A DNA stretch of 64,000 bases from PSRI01 sp041484195. GTDB lineage: Bacteria > Bacteroidota > Bacteroidia > Chitinophagales > Chitinophagaceae. The stretch lies in NCBI GenBank assembly GCA_041484195.1, contig JBGPHC010000015.1, forward strand, positions 1-64,000, given 5' to 3'. This document shows positions 44,715 to 54,191 of the stretch, piece by piece (within the stretch, counting starts at the first letter, position 1; every line of letters begins with the position of its first letter). Made by a program: the position numbers and the translations under genes. The notes under the pieces were generated by a model, which saw nothing but the letters and a program-made list of their open reading frames with translations, was not told the origin of the DNA and searched no databases.

Positions 44715-46403
44715 TCAATCCTTTTTAGATTTTTTTAACTGTGATTTGGGAAGGACCGGTTGTGCTTTCTTTTCACCTGAAAGCGTGGAAGCCAACCTGA
44801 TTGCTTCATAAGCATTGATTATGCCGCCGGACCTGCTGATGTTTGATAAATCCACGTCTTCATCCGTACCTGGTTTCTTGACCTTAATATTTTCCAGGGG
44901 AGTCACAGATTTTTCAATGACTGATTTGACCTGGAGATCAGTAAGAGCAGGAAAATAAGACATGATCAGCGCAGCTAAGCCCACTACTACGGGACTGGCC
45001 ATGGATGTACCCTGCAAATTTCCATATTGGTTTCCGCCAGGTAATGTTGAATATATTTTGACACCCGGCGCAAACACATCCACTTCTCTTTTGCCATAAT
45101 TGGAAAAAGGTGCAGTAATGCCTCCTGCCTTGGGGTCACCACTGGCGCCAACGGTTATCCAGTTGGTAGCCCGGGTTGCAGAATCGTTGCCGAAATCGGG
45201 ATTCGGAAAATTATCATTTACGTCCACGTTTTCCGCATCGTTTCCTGCCGCGTGCACCAGGAGCACACCCTTAGATTCAGCATATTTCACAGCATCGTCA
45301 ACCCATTTCTTTTCCGGGGATACGCTCTTCCCAAAACTCATATTCACCACTCTCGCGCCATTGTCCACAGCATACCTGATAGCATTGGCAATATCCTTAT
45401 CGTGCTCATCACCGTCAGGTACGGCGCGGATCATCATGATCCTGACATTGTCTGCAACTCCATTCATTCCAATTCCATTATTCCTTATCGCTGCAATAAT
45501 ACCCGAAACATGGGTACCGTGCATTGGGTTTCCAGCCATTATGTCGTTATTACCATAATACCGGTCGCTGAAATCTTCATAGTTATCCTTTACTATTTCG
45601 CCACGATAGTCTTCCGGCTCCCTTTCTGTGGCCTCCACTTTTGCCTTTTCCCCGCTATAAAATTCATCAGTCATTGAAATCAGCTTCTTATTGCTGAGAT
45701 CATTAGCCTGGAAACCGAGAAATAGCGCCATCATGGTGCTCTTGGCCTTACTTTCTTCTGTGGAATTGGGTTTGAATCTCTGAAGATCATCGCCATTGTA
45801 CTCGTCTTTGGCCAGTGCTTTTCTGAGAAAGCTATCGGAAACAGGCATTTTTTCGACTATATTCTTCAGGAACATTACGTTCATGGTAGCTTCCTTGGCA
45901 TCTCCTTCGATTTTGTCCTTCACCTTCTTGTATAGCTTGTATTCTTCGCCTTCCGAGGGATTTAAGGAAGCCACGTCAGGAACTGAGGATCCGAATTTCT
46001 TTTTGAGACGATAATATACCCTTGCGGCTTCATAGGAATCCTTGCTTACGTTTCGGCCATCTTTGCCTCCCAGGAAATTCCAGCCATGTATATCGTCCAC
46101 ATAACCATTTTGATCATCGTCGATTCCATTTCCGGGTATTTCACGGGGATTGGTCCATAGAATGCCTTTCAGATCCTCATGAGTAGTGTCCACTCCGGAA
46201 TCAATCACCGCAACCACTACCGGCACACTTTTCCTCCCTTTCAACAGTTCATTATAGGCCCTTTCAGCCCCAATGCCATAAAATCCATCGGTCTTCGGAT
46301 CGAGCAAATGCCAGCCTTTCGGAACATCTTTAACTGCGGTTTGGGCAAGAGTCAAACTGTAAATACAGATACTCCACAGGGCAACCAGGATCAACTTCTT
46401 CAT
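44715..46403 (-). CDS. Secreted S8-family subtilisin-like protease
   Basis: This 562-residue protein has a signal peptide (about 1-20, ends LTLAQ). The catalytic triad is Asp 68 in VVAVIDSGVD, His 295 in MHGTHVSGI and Ser 466 in GTSMASP, with an oxyanion Asn in HAAGND. About 190 residues (110-290), mostly charged and helical, separate the Asp and His blocks, much more than in classical subtilisins. No T9SS C-terminal sorting domain is present; the end is basic (KKSKKD). It is periplasmic or secreted. A single gene. Confidence 0.93.
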   Translation of the reverse strand: MKKLILVALWSICIYSLTLAQTAVKDVPKGWHLLDPKTDGFYGIGAERAYNELLKGRKSVPVVVAVIDSGVDTTHEDLKGILWTNPREIPGNGIDDDQNGYVDDIHGWNFLGGKDGRNVSKDSYEAARVYYRLKKKFGSSVPDVASLNPSEGEEYKLYKKVKDKIEGDAKEATMNVMFLKNIVEKMPVSDSFLRKALAKDEYNGDDLQRFKPNSTEESKAKSTMMALFLGFQANDLSNKKLISMTDEFYSGEKAKVEATEREPEDYRGEIVKDNYEDFSDRYYGNNDIMAGNPMHGTHVSGIIAAIRNNGIGMNGVADNVRIMMIRAVPDGDEHDKDIANAIRYAVDNGARVVNMSFGKSVSPEKKWVDDAVKYAESKGVLLVHAAGNDAENVDVNDNFPNPDFGNDSATRATNWITVGASGDPKAGGITAPFSNYGKREVDVFAPGVKIYSTLPGGNQYGNLQGTSMASPVVVGLAALIMSYFPALTDLQVKSVIEKSVTPLENIKVKKPGTDEDVDLSNISRSGGIINAYEAIRLASTLSGEKKAQPVLPKSQLKKSKKD

Positions 46404-46504
46404 TCGACTAGATTTGTTTTAGATAAGCAAATTTGAACAAAATATTTCATCTTTTGAGCACCGCTTAACATTTTTTGTCGGTTCCTATCATCAGACGCAT
46501 AAAA

Positions 46505-46536
46505 AAAATGTCAGGGTTGCTTGTCCCTGACATTTT
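46505..46536 (-). terminator. Intrinsic terminator after the first OmpA-family gene
   Basis: A perfect 12-base stem (AAAATGTCAGGG at 46505-46516 with CCCTGACATTTT at 46525-46536) is followed on the minus strand by a run of Ts (46501-46508 in reverse). It lies 19 bases beyond the stop of the gene at 46555. Confidence 0.93.
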
Positions 46537-46554
46537 ACAGCATTATTAACTAAC

Positions 46555-47598
46555 TTAATATTTTAGATGCATTTCTACGCGGCGGTTGTCTGATTGGCCT
46601 TCGCCTTCACCGGAATTATTATCAGACAGAGGTTCCGAGCTACCCAGGCCCTTAATATTAATCTGTTCCTGGTGAACTCCAAGGCCAGTGAGGTATTCAG
46701 CCACATTCATGGCGCGTGAAAGCGATATTCTCTTATTAGCGATTTCTGATCCCAGCTTATCTGAATAGCCGTAAATATCCACCTTAAGTCTTGTGTCGTT
46801 GATCAGGCGATCGGCTATTTGAAGCACCACGTTAAAATCATCATTTGTCAATACCGAGCTATTGAATGAAAACAGTAAAGTCTGATTATAGAAGCTGGTA
46901 TTACTATTTTGCTCATTACTTGATATTTCGGTAGCGGTCTGGGACTGTTCAGCGACGGCCAGATCCTTTAGGGGGCAGCCAAAGCTGGCAACAGTTCCAC
47001 TTTCCAAAGGACACCTGTCTTCTTCATCATTTACTCCGTCTCCATCAGAATCAGGAACAGGACATCCGTCAAACCTCGCCACACCAGACTGGTTAGGACA
47101 TTTATCTTCCTTATCGAATACGCCATCTCCATCTCCATCCCTGAACATGTCGTTGCTTGCCGTCAGCTTCGCATTTGCATTTTCTTCTATATTAGCTGAA
47201 GAGACTGATATTTTATCTTCGGAAGCCAATTCGATTGCCTGGGACATGGTTGATTTGGGAGACTCGTCAATCATTACAGAATTCATGACTGCAGATTCAG
47301 GAACAGCGATTTCGCTGGCAGACGCAGTGGTAACAGCAGACGGTATTGCAGCCTGTTCTTTAACCACGGTTTTCTTGCTTGCCTCAAAGGAAACAAATTC
47401 CTCTTTGGCAATCCTGCTTATATTATAATTTGCGGTAACCTCATCCAGCGGGTTAATGGCCGCATGTTTTCCACGAACCGCGTGCTTTTCGATCTCAAAT
47501 GTCTGACCAAATGAAGTATTCTTGGTCTCAACTATCGATTGTGCGCCGAAGTCGTAGAGGATGAGCACCGACATCAAAAGCGCATCTATCTTTCTCAT
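46555..47598 (-). CDS. OmpA-family protein with thrombospondin type-3 repeats and no barrel
   Basis: This 347-residue protein has a signal peptide (about 1-19). A low-complexity Ser/Ala/Glu-rich region (about 20-150) takes the place of a barrel. Two TSP3 calcium-binding repeats follow (DGDGDGVFDKEDKCP and PDSDGDGVNDEEDRCP), then an OmpA C-terminal domain that should bind peptidoglycan (FSFNSSVLTND, VDIYGYSDKLGSEIANKRISLSRAMNVAEYL, and NRRVEMHLKY at the end). It probably tethers the outer membrane to the wall. Its own terminator lies downstream. Confidence 0.88.
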   Translation of the reverse strand: MRKIDALLMSVLILYDFGAQSIVETKNTSFGQTFEIEKHAVRGKHAAINPLDEVTANYNISRIAKEEFVSFEASKKTVVKEQAAIPSAVTTASASEIAVPESAVMNSVMIDESPKSTMSQAIELASEDKISVSSANIEENANAKLTASNDMFRDGDGDGVFDKEDKCPNQSGVARFDGCPVPDSDGDGVNDEEDRCPLESGTVASFGCPLKDLAVAEQSQTATEISSNEQNSNTSFYNQTLLFSFNSSVLTNDDFNVVLQIADRLINDTRLKVDIYGYSDKLGSEIANKRISLSRAMNVAEYLTGLGVHQEQINIKGLGSSEPLSDNNSGEGEGQSDNRRVEMHLKY

Positions 47599-48235
47599 AA
47601 AAAAAAATTTCGTTTTACAAAGGGGTTCCGAACTGTGGCTTTATCTATCTAAAAACGTAAAAACACTTATTGATATTGCAAAAAACTACTTAGATATCTC
47701 GCATTTACACTGGTGTTATTTCATAAAATTCTCACTTAAAATACAGTTCAAATTCATGAAAATTCTACCATTATCAGGGACAGTAGTTTTCCTTTTTTCA
47801 AGCTTTCGATAGGTGTGGATCGTGTGCCTTGACAGCAGGCTAAGAAATTAAAATCATCAATAACGTTGGTAGTACGATAGGATACCGTGAAGGTTTGACA
47901 GAAGATATTGATGACACAAAAATAGTAAAGGTTTGGACTAATTCACTATGTTGGCAAAGTATTTAATACGATATTATCCTATGATAAACAAGCTGCAAAA
48001 GGCAAAGGCCAAAAAAATCTAAATCAGATATTGTCCGGGGCCGATGCCTAATATTATAGAATAAACGCCAAGGGGACTCACGTAGTATGCTAACCGCAAA
48101 CAACTCAGGATTCCAAACCAGTTTGGCTCTATTCCGATACCTCAATTTAGCATTTGATAATTCTCAGAAGATGAAAAAAAATAACTCCCGAAATGAATTC
48201 CGGGAGTAAATAATCTATTCATGTATGCGGACCTG
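47599..48235. other. AT-rich intergenic region between the two OmpA-family genes
   Basis: These 637 bases hold no gene I can support. The left part must carry the promoter of the gene ending at 46555, and the right part carries the terminator of the next gene (48184-48207). A short minus-strand frame (47963-48145) has no family character. No clear TAnnTTTG box or repeat was seen. Confidence 0.55.
48184..48207 (-). terminator. Intrinsic terminator after the second OmpA-family gene
   Basis: Stem ACTCCCG (48184-48190) with CGGGAGT (48201-48207). On the minus strand a T-rich run follows (48174-48180 in reverse). It lies 28 bases after the stop. Confidence 0.88.
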
Positions 48236-49756
48236 TTAATATTTTAGTTTCAATTCAACGCGACGGTTTTGTTTTCTACCCTTCTCAGTATTGTTGCTCG
48301 CAATTGGCTTGTCGGGACCATACCCTGAGGCGGTCATCCTGTCCTTGTTTATTCCTTTTTGAATTAGATAAGCCTTGATGGCAAGCGCTCTCTTGCCGGA
48401 AAGTATTTGGTTGTATTTCCTCGCACCGGTATTATCGGTATGGCCTTCAATTCCCAATTTTAATGCCTGGTCTTTTTCCATGATGCCAGCGAGTTTATCG
48501 AGATATTCGAAGGATTTAGGATCAATCTTATCACTGCTGACTCCAAACAGAATGCTGTGTGCGATGCTTTTCAGGATGTTATTCAAATCATCCTGAACCA
48601 CGGGGCATCCATTATGTGCTTTATCGCCTGGCTTGGTCGGGCATTTATCCTCCAGGTCATTTATGCCGTCTCCGTCTGTATCGGGAGCAGGGCAGCCATT
48701 ATACTTGGCGAGGCCAGCCTGGTTGGGACATTTATCTTCACTGTCCTTAATGCCATCTCCGTCGCTATCGGGTACGGGACAACCATGATAGATCAGCGAG
48801 CCGGGAACCGTAACGCAGGAATCTTTGTCGTCATCAATTCCATCGCCATCTGTATCCGGAACAGGGCAACCCTGGTATTTTAACAGGCCGGCTACATTCG
48901 GACATTTGTCTTTATTGTCGGGTATTCCGTCACCATCCTTGTCAGGACAGCCATTCGTGGCCTGCGATCCCGGCTCGTCGGGGCAGGCATCCTGGTCATC
49001 GGGAATGCCATCTTTGTCTCTGTCAGCAATCGCCGGATTAATTGTTTTCACTTTACTGCTTGAATTGAGCCAGAATACCAATGAAACGCCATAGACCCTG
49101 TGATTGAAACTACCGGAATAGTCGGCCTCGTAAAAACTGGATATGCTTCTGCTGAAATTACCTGTCAGCATCAATCTCTCGTTGAAATCGAATCCTATCA
49201 AGCCGTTCATTCCCCAATTGATTTTCTTGTAACTATTCACGTCATCACCAGCAGGAAGTTTATTATCCAGACTGCTGTATTCTCCATACACATTCCGTAC
49301 TTCATAGCTTGTTCTGCCATTTAAAAAAAAGGAAAAATAGGGCCCGGCACCCAATATGATCCTTACATGAGAGGAGAGGGGGTACCTGTAAACGATATTA
49401 AGCGGAACATCTATGTAGTTAAGCTTCCAACTTGCATTGATAGAGGAAGTATCATTAATCAGAGTCAGGGCTGAATCGTAGGACTTGGAGAAATTCCTGC
49501 CTTTTGCATAATACATGGCCGAGGGCTGAAATACCCAGTCGCCTTTTTGGTCAATATTAATCTGTGCGACCAATCCCACATGAAATGCTTTCCTGGCAGA
49601 ATAAAAGTTCTTGTAATTGGCTTTCCAGCCGGGGAGATCATTTTTTTCAATTACCGAAGCACTTTGGGAACCAAATCCGAATCCCACCTTGATTTGGGCG
49701 AGTAAACTATTGATAATAAATACACTAATGGCTATAGTGCAACATATTTTTTTCAT
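48236..49756 (-). CDS. OmpA-family outer-membrane protein: barrel, TSP3 repeats, peptidoglycan-binding domain
   Basis: This 506-residue protein has a signal peptide (about 1-20). An outer-membrane barrel of about 215 residues (PorT/OMP_b-brl type) follows. Five TSP3 calcium-binding repeats (DRDKDGIPDDQDACP to PDTDGDGINDLEDKCP) occupy about 245-375, and the rest is an OmpA C-terminal domain (ILFGVSSDKIDPKSFEYLDKLAGIMEK, GIEGHTDNTGARKYNQILSGKRALAIKAYL, NRRVELKLKY). It anchors the outer membrane to peptidoglycan. Each TSP3 unit ends in a near-identical GCP/GCPxP block. Confidence 0.92.
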   Translation of the reverse strand: MKKICCTIAISVFIINSLLAQIKVGFGFGSQSASVIEKNDLPGWKANYKNFYSARKAFHVGLVAQINIDQKGDWVFQPSAMYYAKGRNFSKSYDSALTLINDTSSINASWKLNYIDVPLNIVYRYPLSSHVRIILGAGPYFSFFLNGRTSYEVRNVYGEYSSLDNKLPAGDDVNSYKKINWGMNGLIGFDFNERLMLTGNFSRSISSFYEADYSGSFNHRVYGVSLVFWLNSSSKVKTINPAIADRDKDGIPDDQDACPDEPGSQATNGCPDKDGDGIPDNKDKCPNVAGLLKYQGCPVPDTDGDGIDDDKDSCVTVPGSLIYHGCPVPDSDGDGIKDSEDKCPNQAGLAKYNGCPAPDTDGDGINDLEDKCPTKPGDKAHNGCPVVQDDLNNILKSIAHSILFGVSSDKIDPKSFEYLDKLAGIMEKDQALKLGIEGHTDNTGARKYNQILSGKRALAIKAYLIQKGINKDRMTASGYGPDKPIASNNTEKGRKQNRRVELKLKY

Positions 49757-49878
49757 GGCGCTAGGGTTAGTTCTAAGGATATTCTGGAACTAATTGCTGA
49801 ATTATAACGTAGGATTAAGTATAATATTATTGGGCCTCAATTACTTCCGCCTTCAGCCGCCTTGGGAAGCAAGGAATA

Positions 49879-49947
49879 TGTGAATAAATATTTCAAATTA
49901 AGAAAGCAAATAAAGATATTCACGTTTCACGGGAAACATGTGGATAA
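49879..49947. promoter_or_regulatory. parS-like palindrome next to two DnaA boxes
   Basis: GTTTCACGGGAAAC at 49924-49937 differs in one base from the 14-base core of the ParB-binding site parS (GTTTCACGTGAAAC). The next bases, TGTGGATAA (49939-49947), are a perfect DnaA box (TTATCCACA on the other strand). A second match to TTATNCACA, in the same orientation, is TGTGAATAA at 49879-49887. The stretch between them is AT-rich. All lie in the 200-base gap between the OmpA and ALDH genes. Whether they act in segregation or initiation is inference. Confidence 0.5.
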
Positions 49948-49956
49948 CCTGCTCAT

Positions 49957-51483
49957 TTACAGATCAAACTTGATACCCTGGGCCAAAGGGATCTTGTCGG
50001 ACCAATTGATAGTATTGGTCTGGCGTCGCATATAGGTTTTCCAGGCATCACTTCCACTTTCCCTGCCACCTCCCGTGTCCTTTTCACCGCCAAAAGCTCC
50101 CCCAATCTCAGCGCCACTTGTCCCAATATTGATATTGGCTATCCCACAGTCGCTTCCCTTGAATGAAAGGAATTGTTCGGCCTCCCGAAGGTTCAGCGTC
50201 ATTATTGCAGAGCTTAGACCCTGTGGCACCTCATTTTGAATTTTAATTGCCTCATCCAAAGTGTTGTATTTCAATAAATATAGAATAGGAGCAAAAGTCT
50301 CGTGCCTGACTATGGAAAAACCTGGATTCACTTCTGCAATACACGGTTTCACATAGCAGCCGCTTTCAAATCCGGGCCCTTCTAAAACCTCTCCTTCCAC
50401 AATGAATTTTCCACCTTCAGCTTTACATTCTTTGATAGATTTAAGGTATAATTCAGTGGCATTCTTATCAATAAGCGGACCTACATGATTTTCTACTTTA
50501 AGTGGATTTCCTATCTTCAACTGGCTATAAGCTTTTACCAACCTATCCCTGAACAATTCATATATACTTTCGTGAATAATGAGTCTTCTGGTACTGGTGC
50601 ATCTTTGTCCGGCTGTTCCAACCGCACCAAAAACAGAACCTATTACGGCTATGTCAAGGTCGGCATATTGGGAAATGATAACTGCATTATTGCCTCCCAA
50701 TTCCAGTAGGGATTTTCCCAATCTTGCTCCAACGGCTGTTCCCACAGCCTTGCCCATTTTGGTAGAACCCGTAGCAGAAACCAGTTGAATTCGATTATCG
50801 GCTGATAGCCACTCTCCAACAACTCGGTCGCCCACAATCAAGCAACTAACTCCTTCAGGAACATTGTTTTTAACAAGTACACTTGAAATTAATTTTTGAC
50901 ATGCGATTGCACAAAGCGGAGTCTTTTCAGACGGTTTCCAGATGCAAGTATTTCCACAAACCCAGGCAAGCATTGCATTCCAGCTCCAAACCGCAACAGG
51001 AAAATTGAAAGCGGAAATAACGCTGACGATACCCAGAGGATGCCATTGCTCATACATTCTATGAAAGGGTCTCTCACTTTGCATAGTATTGCCATAGAGT
51101 TGTCTTGAGAGTCCTACTGCGAAATCACAGATATCGATCATTTCCTGAACTTCTCCGAGGCCTTCCTGCAGGCTTTTGCCCATTTCGTAGGAGACGAGTC
51201 GTCCTAATGCTTCCTTGTTTTGACGGATTTCTTCACCAATCTGACGCAGAATTTCCCCCCTCCTGGGCGCGGGCCATTCGCGCCATTCCAAAAATGCTTT
51301 TCCGGCTTTTTCCACCACTATTTCATAAGCGTCTTTATCACATGGTTTAACAGCTGCGATTAACCTACCATCAACTGGCGAATAGGACTTCATTTCCGCT
51401 ACTCCGGTATCGATCCAAAATTGCCCGGTGGATACCCCCGCATTACCCGCGTCGATCTGCAAGTCCCTGATAAAATCATTCAT
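49957..51483 (-). CDS. Aldehyde dehydrogenase, ALDH7 (aminoadipic semialdehyde dehydrogenase-like)
   Basis: This 508-residue protein is of the antiquitin type: the NAD-binding SATGSTKMG, catalytic Glu in LLELGGNN and catalytic Cys in GTAGQRCTSTRR, with ETFAPILYLLKY and the end AEIGGAFGGEKDTGGGRESGSDAWKTYMRRQTNTINW. ALDH7 enzymes oxidise alpha-aminoadipic semialdehyde in lysine breakdown. I choose the ATG at 51483; a codon at 51510 adds nine residues. No other lysine genes lie nearby. Confidence 0.92.
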   Translation of the reverse strand: MNDFIRDLQIDAGNAGVSTGQFWIDTGVAEMKSYSPVDGRLIAAVKPCDKDAYEIVVEKAGKAFLEWREWPAPRRGEILRQIGEEIRQNKEALGRLVSYEMGKSLQEGLGEVQEMIDICDFAVGLSRQLYGNTMQSERPFHRMYEQWHPLGIVSVISAFNFPVAVWSWNAMLAWVCGNTCIWKPSEKTPLCAIACQKLISSVLVKNNVPEGVSCLIVGDRVVGEWLSADNRIQLVSATGSTKMGKAVGTAVGARLGKSLLELGGNNAVIISQYADLDIAVIGSVFGAVGTAGQRCTSTRRLIIHESIYELFRDRLVKAYSQLKIGNPLKVENHVGPLIDKNATELYLKSIKECKAEGGKFIVEGEVLEGPGFESGCYVKPCIAEVNPGFSIVRHETFAPILYLLKYNTLDEAIKIQNEVPQGLSSAIMTLNLREAEQFLSFKGSDCGIANINIGTSGAEIGGAFGGEKDTGGGRESGSDAWKTYMRRQTNTINWSDKIPLAQGIKFDL

Positions 51484-51788
51484 CTTTAACCTATTTGGTG
51501 CAAGATACAACCCGTTCTGAATTTCACCCTGATTGACCTATGTTACAAAAAGGCTGCCGGGCCTGAATTTGCACAATAAAAATTAGGAGCTTCAAAATAA
51601 ATGGGCATTCTTTGTGGTCTCAACCCTGATCCTTATTCCCATTGAAGAAACCTGTAAGTGCAGGTTTTTTTTATTTCTGCACGGCAAATCCTGCCAGATA
51701 TCTTACCAGAATAACCTTCGTGCCAATTTTAATCAGGTCGCCAAACTCTTATTGGACCTTCATTGCTCACTTGGTTAAAAACTCAAAA

Positions 51789-52289
51789 ATGAAAACAAAT
51801 TTACTCTTCAGGTTATTCCTCTTGGTGATTGCGGGCAGCATCTTGTTGCCAGCTAAAGCAAAGGATTTGGCAACTGTTCCTTATCAATTCAATATCAGTA
51901 TATTCATTAAATTATCTGTTAAGTATTTTAACGATAATTCGGCAGAGACTAAACTGCTTCTGAAGAAATTGCGGGAAGAAGACAAGTCACATATTTGTGT
52001 TTGCGAAATCATGGATCTGCAGAATAATAATGGTAAATTCCGTAGCGTAGCTCTTCTGTCTGAAAAGAAAAACGATGGGGACATTGGCCGGGGGTACCGG
52101 ACCGCCGGCAAGATATTGAATCTGGGAAAAAAACATATGAAGGATTTTTTCTTTGATCATCTAAAAGTCACGCATAGGATCTCAGCGACTACGGATTGCA
52201 TTAGCCTCTATATGAAACTGAGTCAGGGTGGGGAAGGCATTGCGATCTATGATATCCTGGATGCAGACATAAGGTCTTCCGGGAGATGA
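51789..52289 (+). CDS. Secreted hypothetical protein
   Basis: This 166-residue protein has a signal peptide (MKTNLLFRLFLLVIAGSILLP.., about 1-24), then a mixed alpha/beta domain with two close cysteines (SHICVCEIMD) and a further Cys near residue 136. I do not recognise a family. I choose the ATG at 51789 because it gives a clean signal peptide; the frame is open to 51642. It is convergent with panB, with 2 bases between the stops. Confidence 0.65.
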   Translation: MKTNLLFRLFLLVIAGSILLPAKAKDLATVPYQFNISIFIKLSVKYFNDNSAETKLLLKKLREEDKSHICVCEIMDLQNNNGKFRSVALLSEKKNDGDIGRGYRTAGKILNLGKKHMKDFFFDHLKVTHRISATTDCISLYMKLSQGGEGIAIYDILDADIRSSGR

Positions 52290-52291
52290 TA

Positions 52292-53107
52292 TCAATATTG
52301 TTCCTGGTCATTCGGGAAATCCCGGGATTTTACATCGGAGATATAATTTTGCACAGCCTGTGTAATTATTTCATGCAGGTTGAGATACTGACGAAGAAAA
52401 CGAGGTTTAAATTCTGTATTAATACCCAACATATCATGCATAACCAATACTTGCCCGTCGCAATGTTTCCCGGCTCCTATTCCAATGCAGGGAATGCTCA
52501 GGTTCTGGCTCACTTCCTTAGCGAGCGTGGCCGGAATTTTTTCCAGAACGATAGCAAAGCACCCGGCTTCTTCCAAAAGCCGGGCATCTCGTTTGAGTTT
52601 TTCGGCTTCAGACTCCTCTTTGGCTCTGACGGCGTAGGTGCCAAATTTATAGATGGACTGTGGCGTTAGGCCCAGGTGGCCCATGACAGGCACTCCGCTT
52701 GAAAGGATCCTCTTTACCGATTCAAGCACTTCTTCTCCGCCTTCCAGTTTTACGGAGTGGGCTCCTGTTTCCTTCATGATGCGGATTGTAGAATGAAGAG
52801 CCTCCTTGGAATTGCCCTGGTAAGAGCCAAAAGGTAAATCCACCACAATCAGCGAGCGGCGTGCGCCCCTCACCACCGATGCGGCATGATAAATCATTTG
52901 ATCCAGCGTAATAGGAAGGGTGGTTTCATGTCCTGCCATTACATTGCTGGCTGAATCTCCCACCAATAGAATATCAATCCCCGCGTCATCAAAAATCCTG
53001 GCAAAAGAAAAATCATATGCTGTGAGCATGGAAATCTTCTCACCATTGAGTTTCATTTTATGAAGGGTGTTAGTGGTAACTCGCTTAACTTCTTTATTAA
53101 GGCTCAT
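52292..53107 (-). CDS. panB: 3-methyl-2-oxobutanoate hydroxymethyltransferase PanB
   Basis: This 271-residue protein has a full PanB pattern: KISMLTAYDFSFARIFDDAGID, LLVGDSASNVMAGHETTLPITLDQM, VMGHLGLTPQS and the catalytic Glu in FAIVLEKIP, ending GINTEFKPRFLRQYLNL. It adds a hydroxymethyl group from methylene-tetrahydrofolate to ketoisovalerate, the first step to pantothenate. panD and panC lie 5 kb further on the same strand. Confidence 0.97.
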   Translation of the reverse strand: MSLNKEVKRVTTNTLHKMKLNGEKISMLTAYDFSFARIFDDAGIDILLVGDSASNVMAGHETTLPITLDQMIYHAASVVRGARRSLIVVDLPFGSYQGNSKEALHSTIRIMKETGAHSVKLEGGEEVLESVKRILSSGVPVMGHLGLTPQSIYKFGTYAVRAKEESEAEKLKRDARLLEEAGCFAIVLEKIPATLAKEVSQNLSIPCIGIGAGKHCDGQVLVMHDMLGINTEFKPRFLRQYLNLHEIITQAVQNYISDVKSRDFPNDQEQY

Positions 53108-53227
53108 GCCAGGTCGATTTAAAAAATGGGGAAAAAAGGAGGGGAATATGGCTCTGCGTTAGAATAAAACATATTCTGAGATCCGCCCATAAACTATGAA
53201 TCACTAAGTTAAATAAAGTTTGCAGAA

Positions 53228-54112
53228 CTAAAATTTCAGAATTTCTTCATAGAGATGTTGGATGAGGCCATCGGCCAATCCTATACGTGGCACATAGATT
53301 TCGTCTGCAGCGGCCCAACGCATTACATTTATATAGATCAGCAGGGCGGGAACGATCACATCGGCGCGGTCTTCCCGCAGCTTATAAATATGCATTCGCT
53401 CTTCAACAGTGAAATTGCTAAATTCCTTATAATAGTCTTTGAGCAATTCGAAGGGTAGGGGCTTCCCCTCTTTCTTCTTTGAAAGAGAGAATATCTTGTT
53501 GATATTCCCGCCGGAACCAATGGCGATGATCTGGTGATAACCCTTGGTCCGGATCTTGATGAATTCCTTCATTTGGTTCCAATGCTGATCTGTTACCATT
53601 CCCTTGAGCAGGCGAATGGTTCCAATATCGAATGATTCTTTAAAGATCAGTTTATTGTCACTGAAGAATGTGAGTTCGGTACTGCCCCCGCCCACATCAA
53701 TATAGAGGTAGGAGTCATCCTTCGAAAGGTTTTCTGCAATATGATTTTCGTAGATAAAGCTGGCTTCAGCCTCTCCGCTGATCACTTCGATGGAGATATC
53801 GGTTTCAAGCTTTATTTTTCGAATGATGTCCTGCGCATTGGATGCGTCACGCATGGCCGAAGTGGCGCAGGCCTTGATATATTTAACTCCATAGGCATTG
53901 ATCAGGTGCTTGTATGCTTTGATGGTTTGCAGGATCATGCCGGTTTTTCCCTTAGAGATTTCACCAGTTTCAAATACTTCAAACCCAAGCCGCAGGGGTA
54001 CTCTCACCAGGTTTAGCTTGTTAAACTCAGGCTTGCCGTTTTGGTTGACCCGAACTTCGCTTATGAGCAAACGGGCTGCATTACTTCCTATATCGATGGC
54101 GGCTAATTTCAA
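53228..54112 (-). CDS. Ppx/GppA-family exopolyphosphatase
   Basis: This 294-residue protein is the core ASKHA-fold domain: AIDIGSNAARLLISEV at the start, GEAEASFIYENHI and YLYIDVGGGSTELTFF. The C-terminal HD-like part of long Ppx proteins is missing, as is usual for Bacteroidetes. It degrades polyphosphate or (p)ppGpp from its ends. The neighbouring ppk1 makes polyphosphate; the gap between the two genes is about 80 bases. Confidence 0.92.
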   Translation of the reverse strand: MKLAAIDIGSNAARLLISEVRVNQNGKPEFNKLNLVRVPLRLGFEVFETGEISKGKTGMILQTIKAYKHLINAYGVKYIKACATSAMRDASNAQDIIRKIKLETDISIEVISGEAEASFIYENHIAENLSKDDSYLYIDVGGGSTELTFFSDNKLIFKESFDIGTIRLLKGMVTDQHWNQMKEFIKIRTKGYHQIIAIGSGGNINKIFSLSKKKEGKPLPFELLKDYYKEFSNFTVEERMHIYKLREDRADVIVPALLIYINVMRWAAADEIYVPRIGLADGLIQHLYEEILKF

Positions 54113-54191
54113 ATAATCAAATTAGCTCCAATATTATCGAATTATTTTCAGCAAGGCTGGCTTAGAAATCCACAACTGTCAATATTGGTTG

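Noticed and set aside
47963..48145. Minus-strand open frame of 60 codons between the OmpA-family genes
   Set aside because: No family character, no clear start region and unusual residue use; most likely chance.
48830..49030. Short regularly spaced repeats
   Set aside because: They encode thrombospondin type-3 calcium-binding repeats of an OmpA-family protein; there are no spacers of a CRISPR type.
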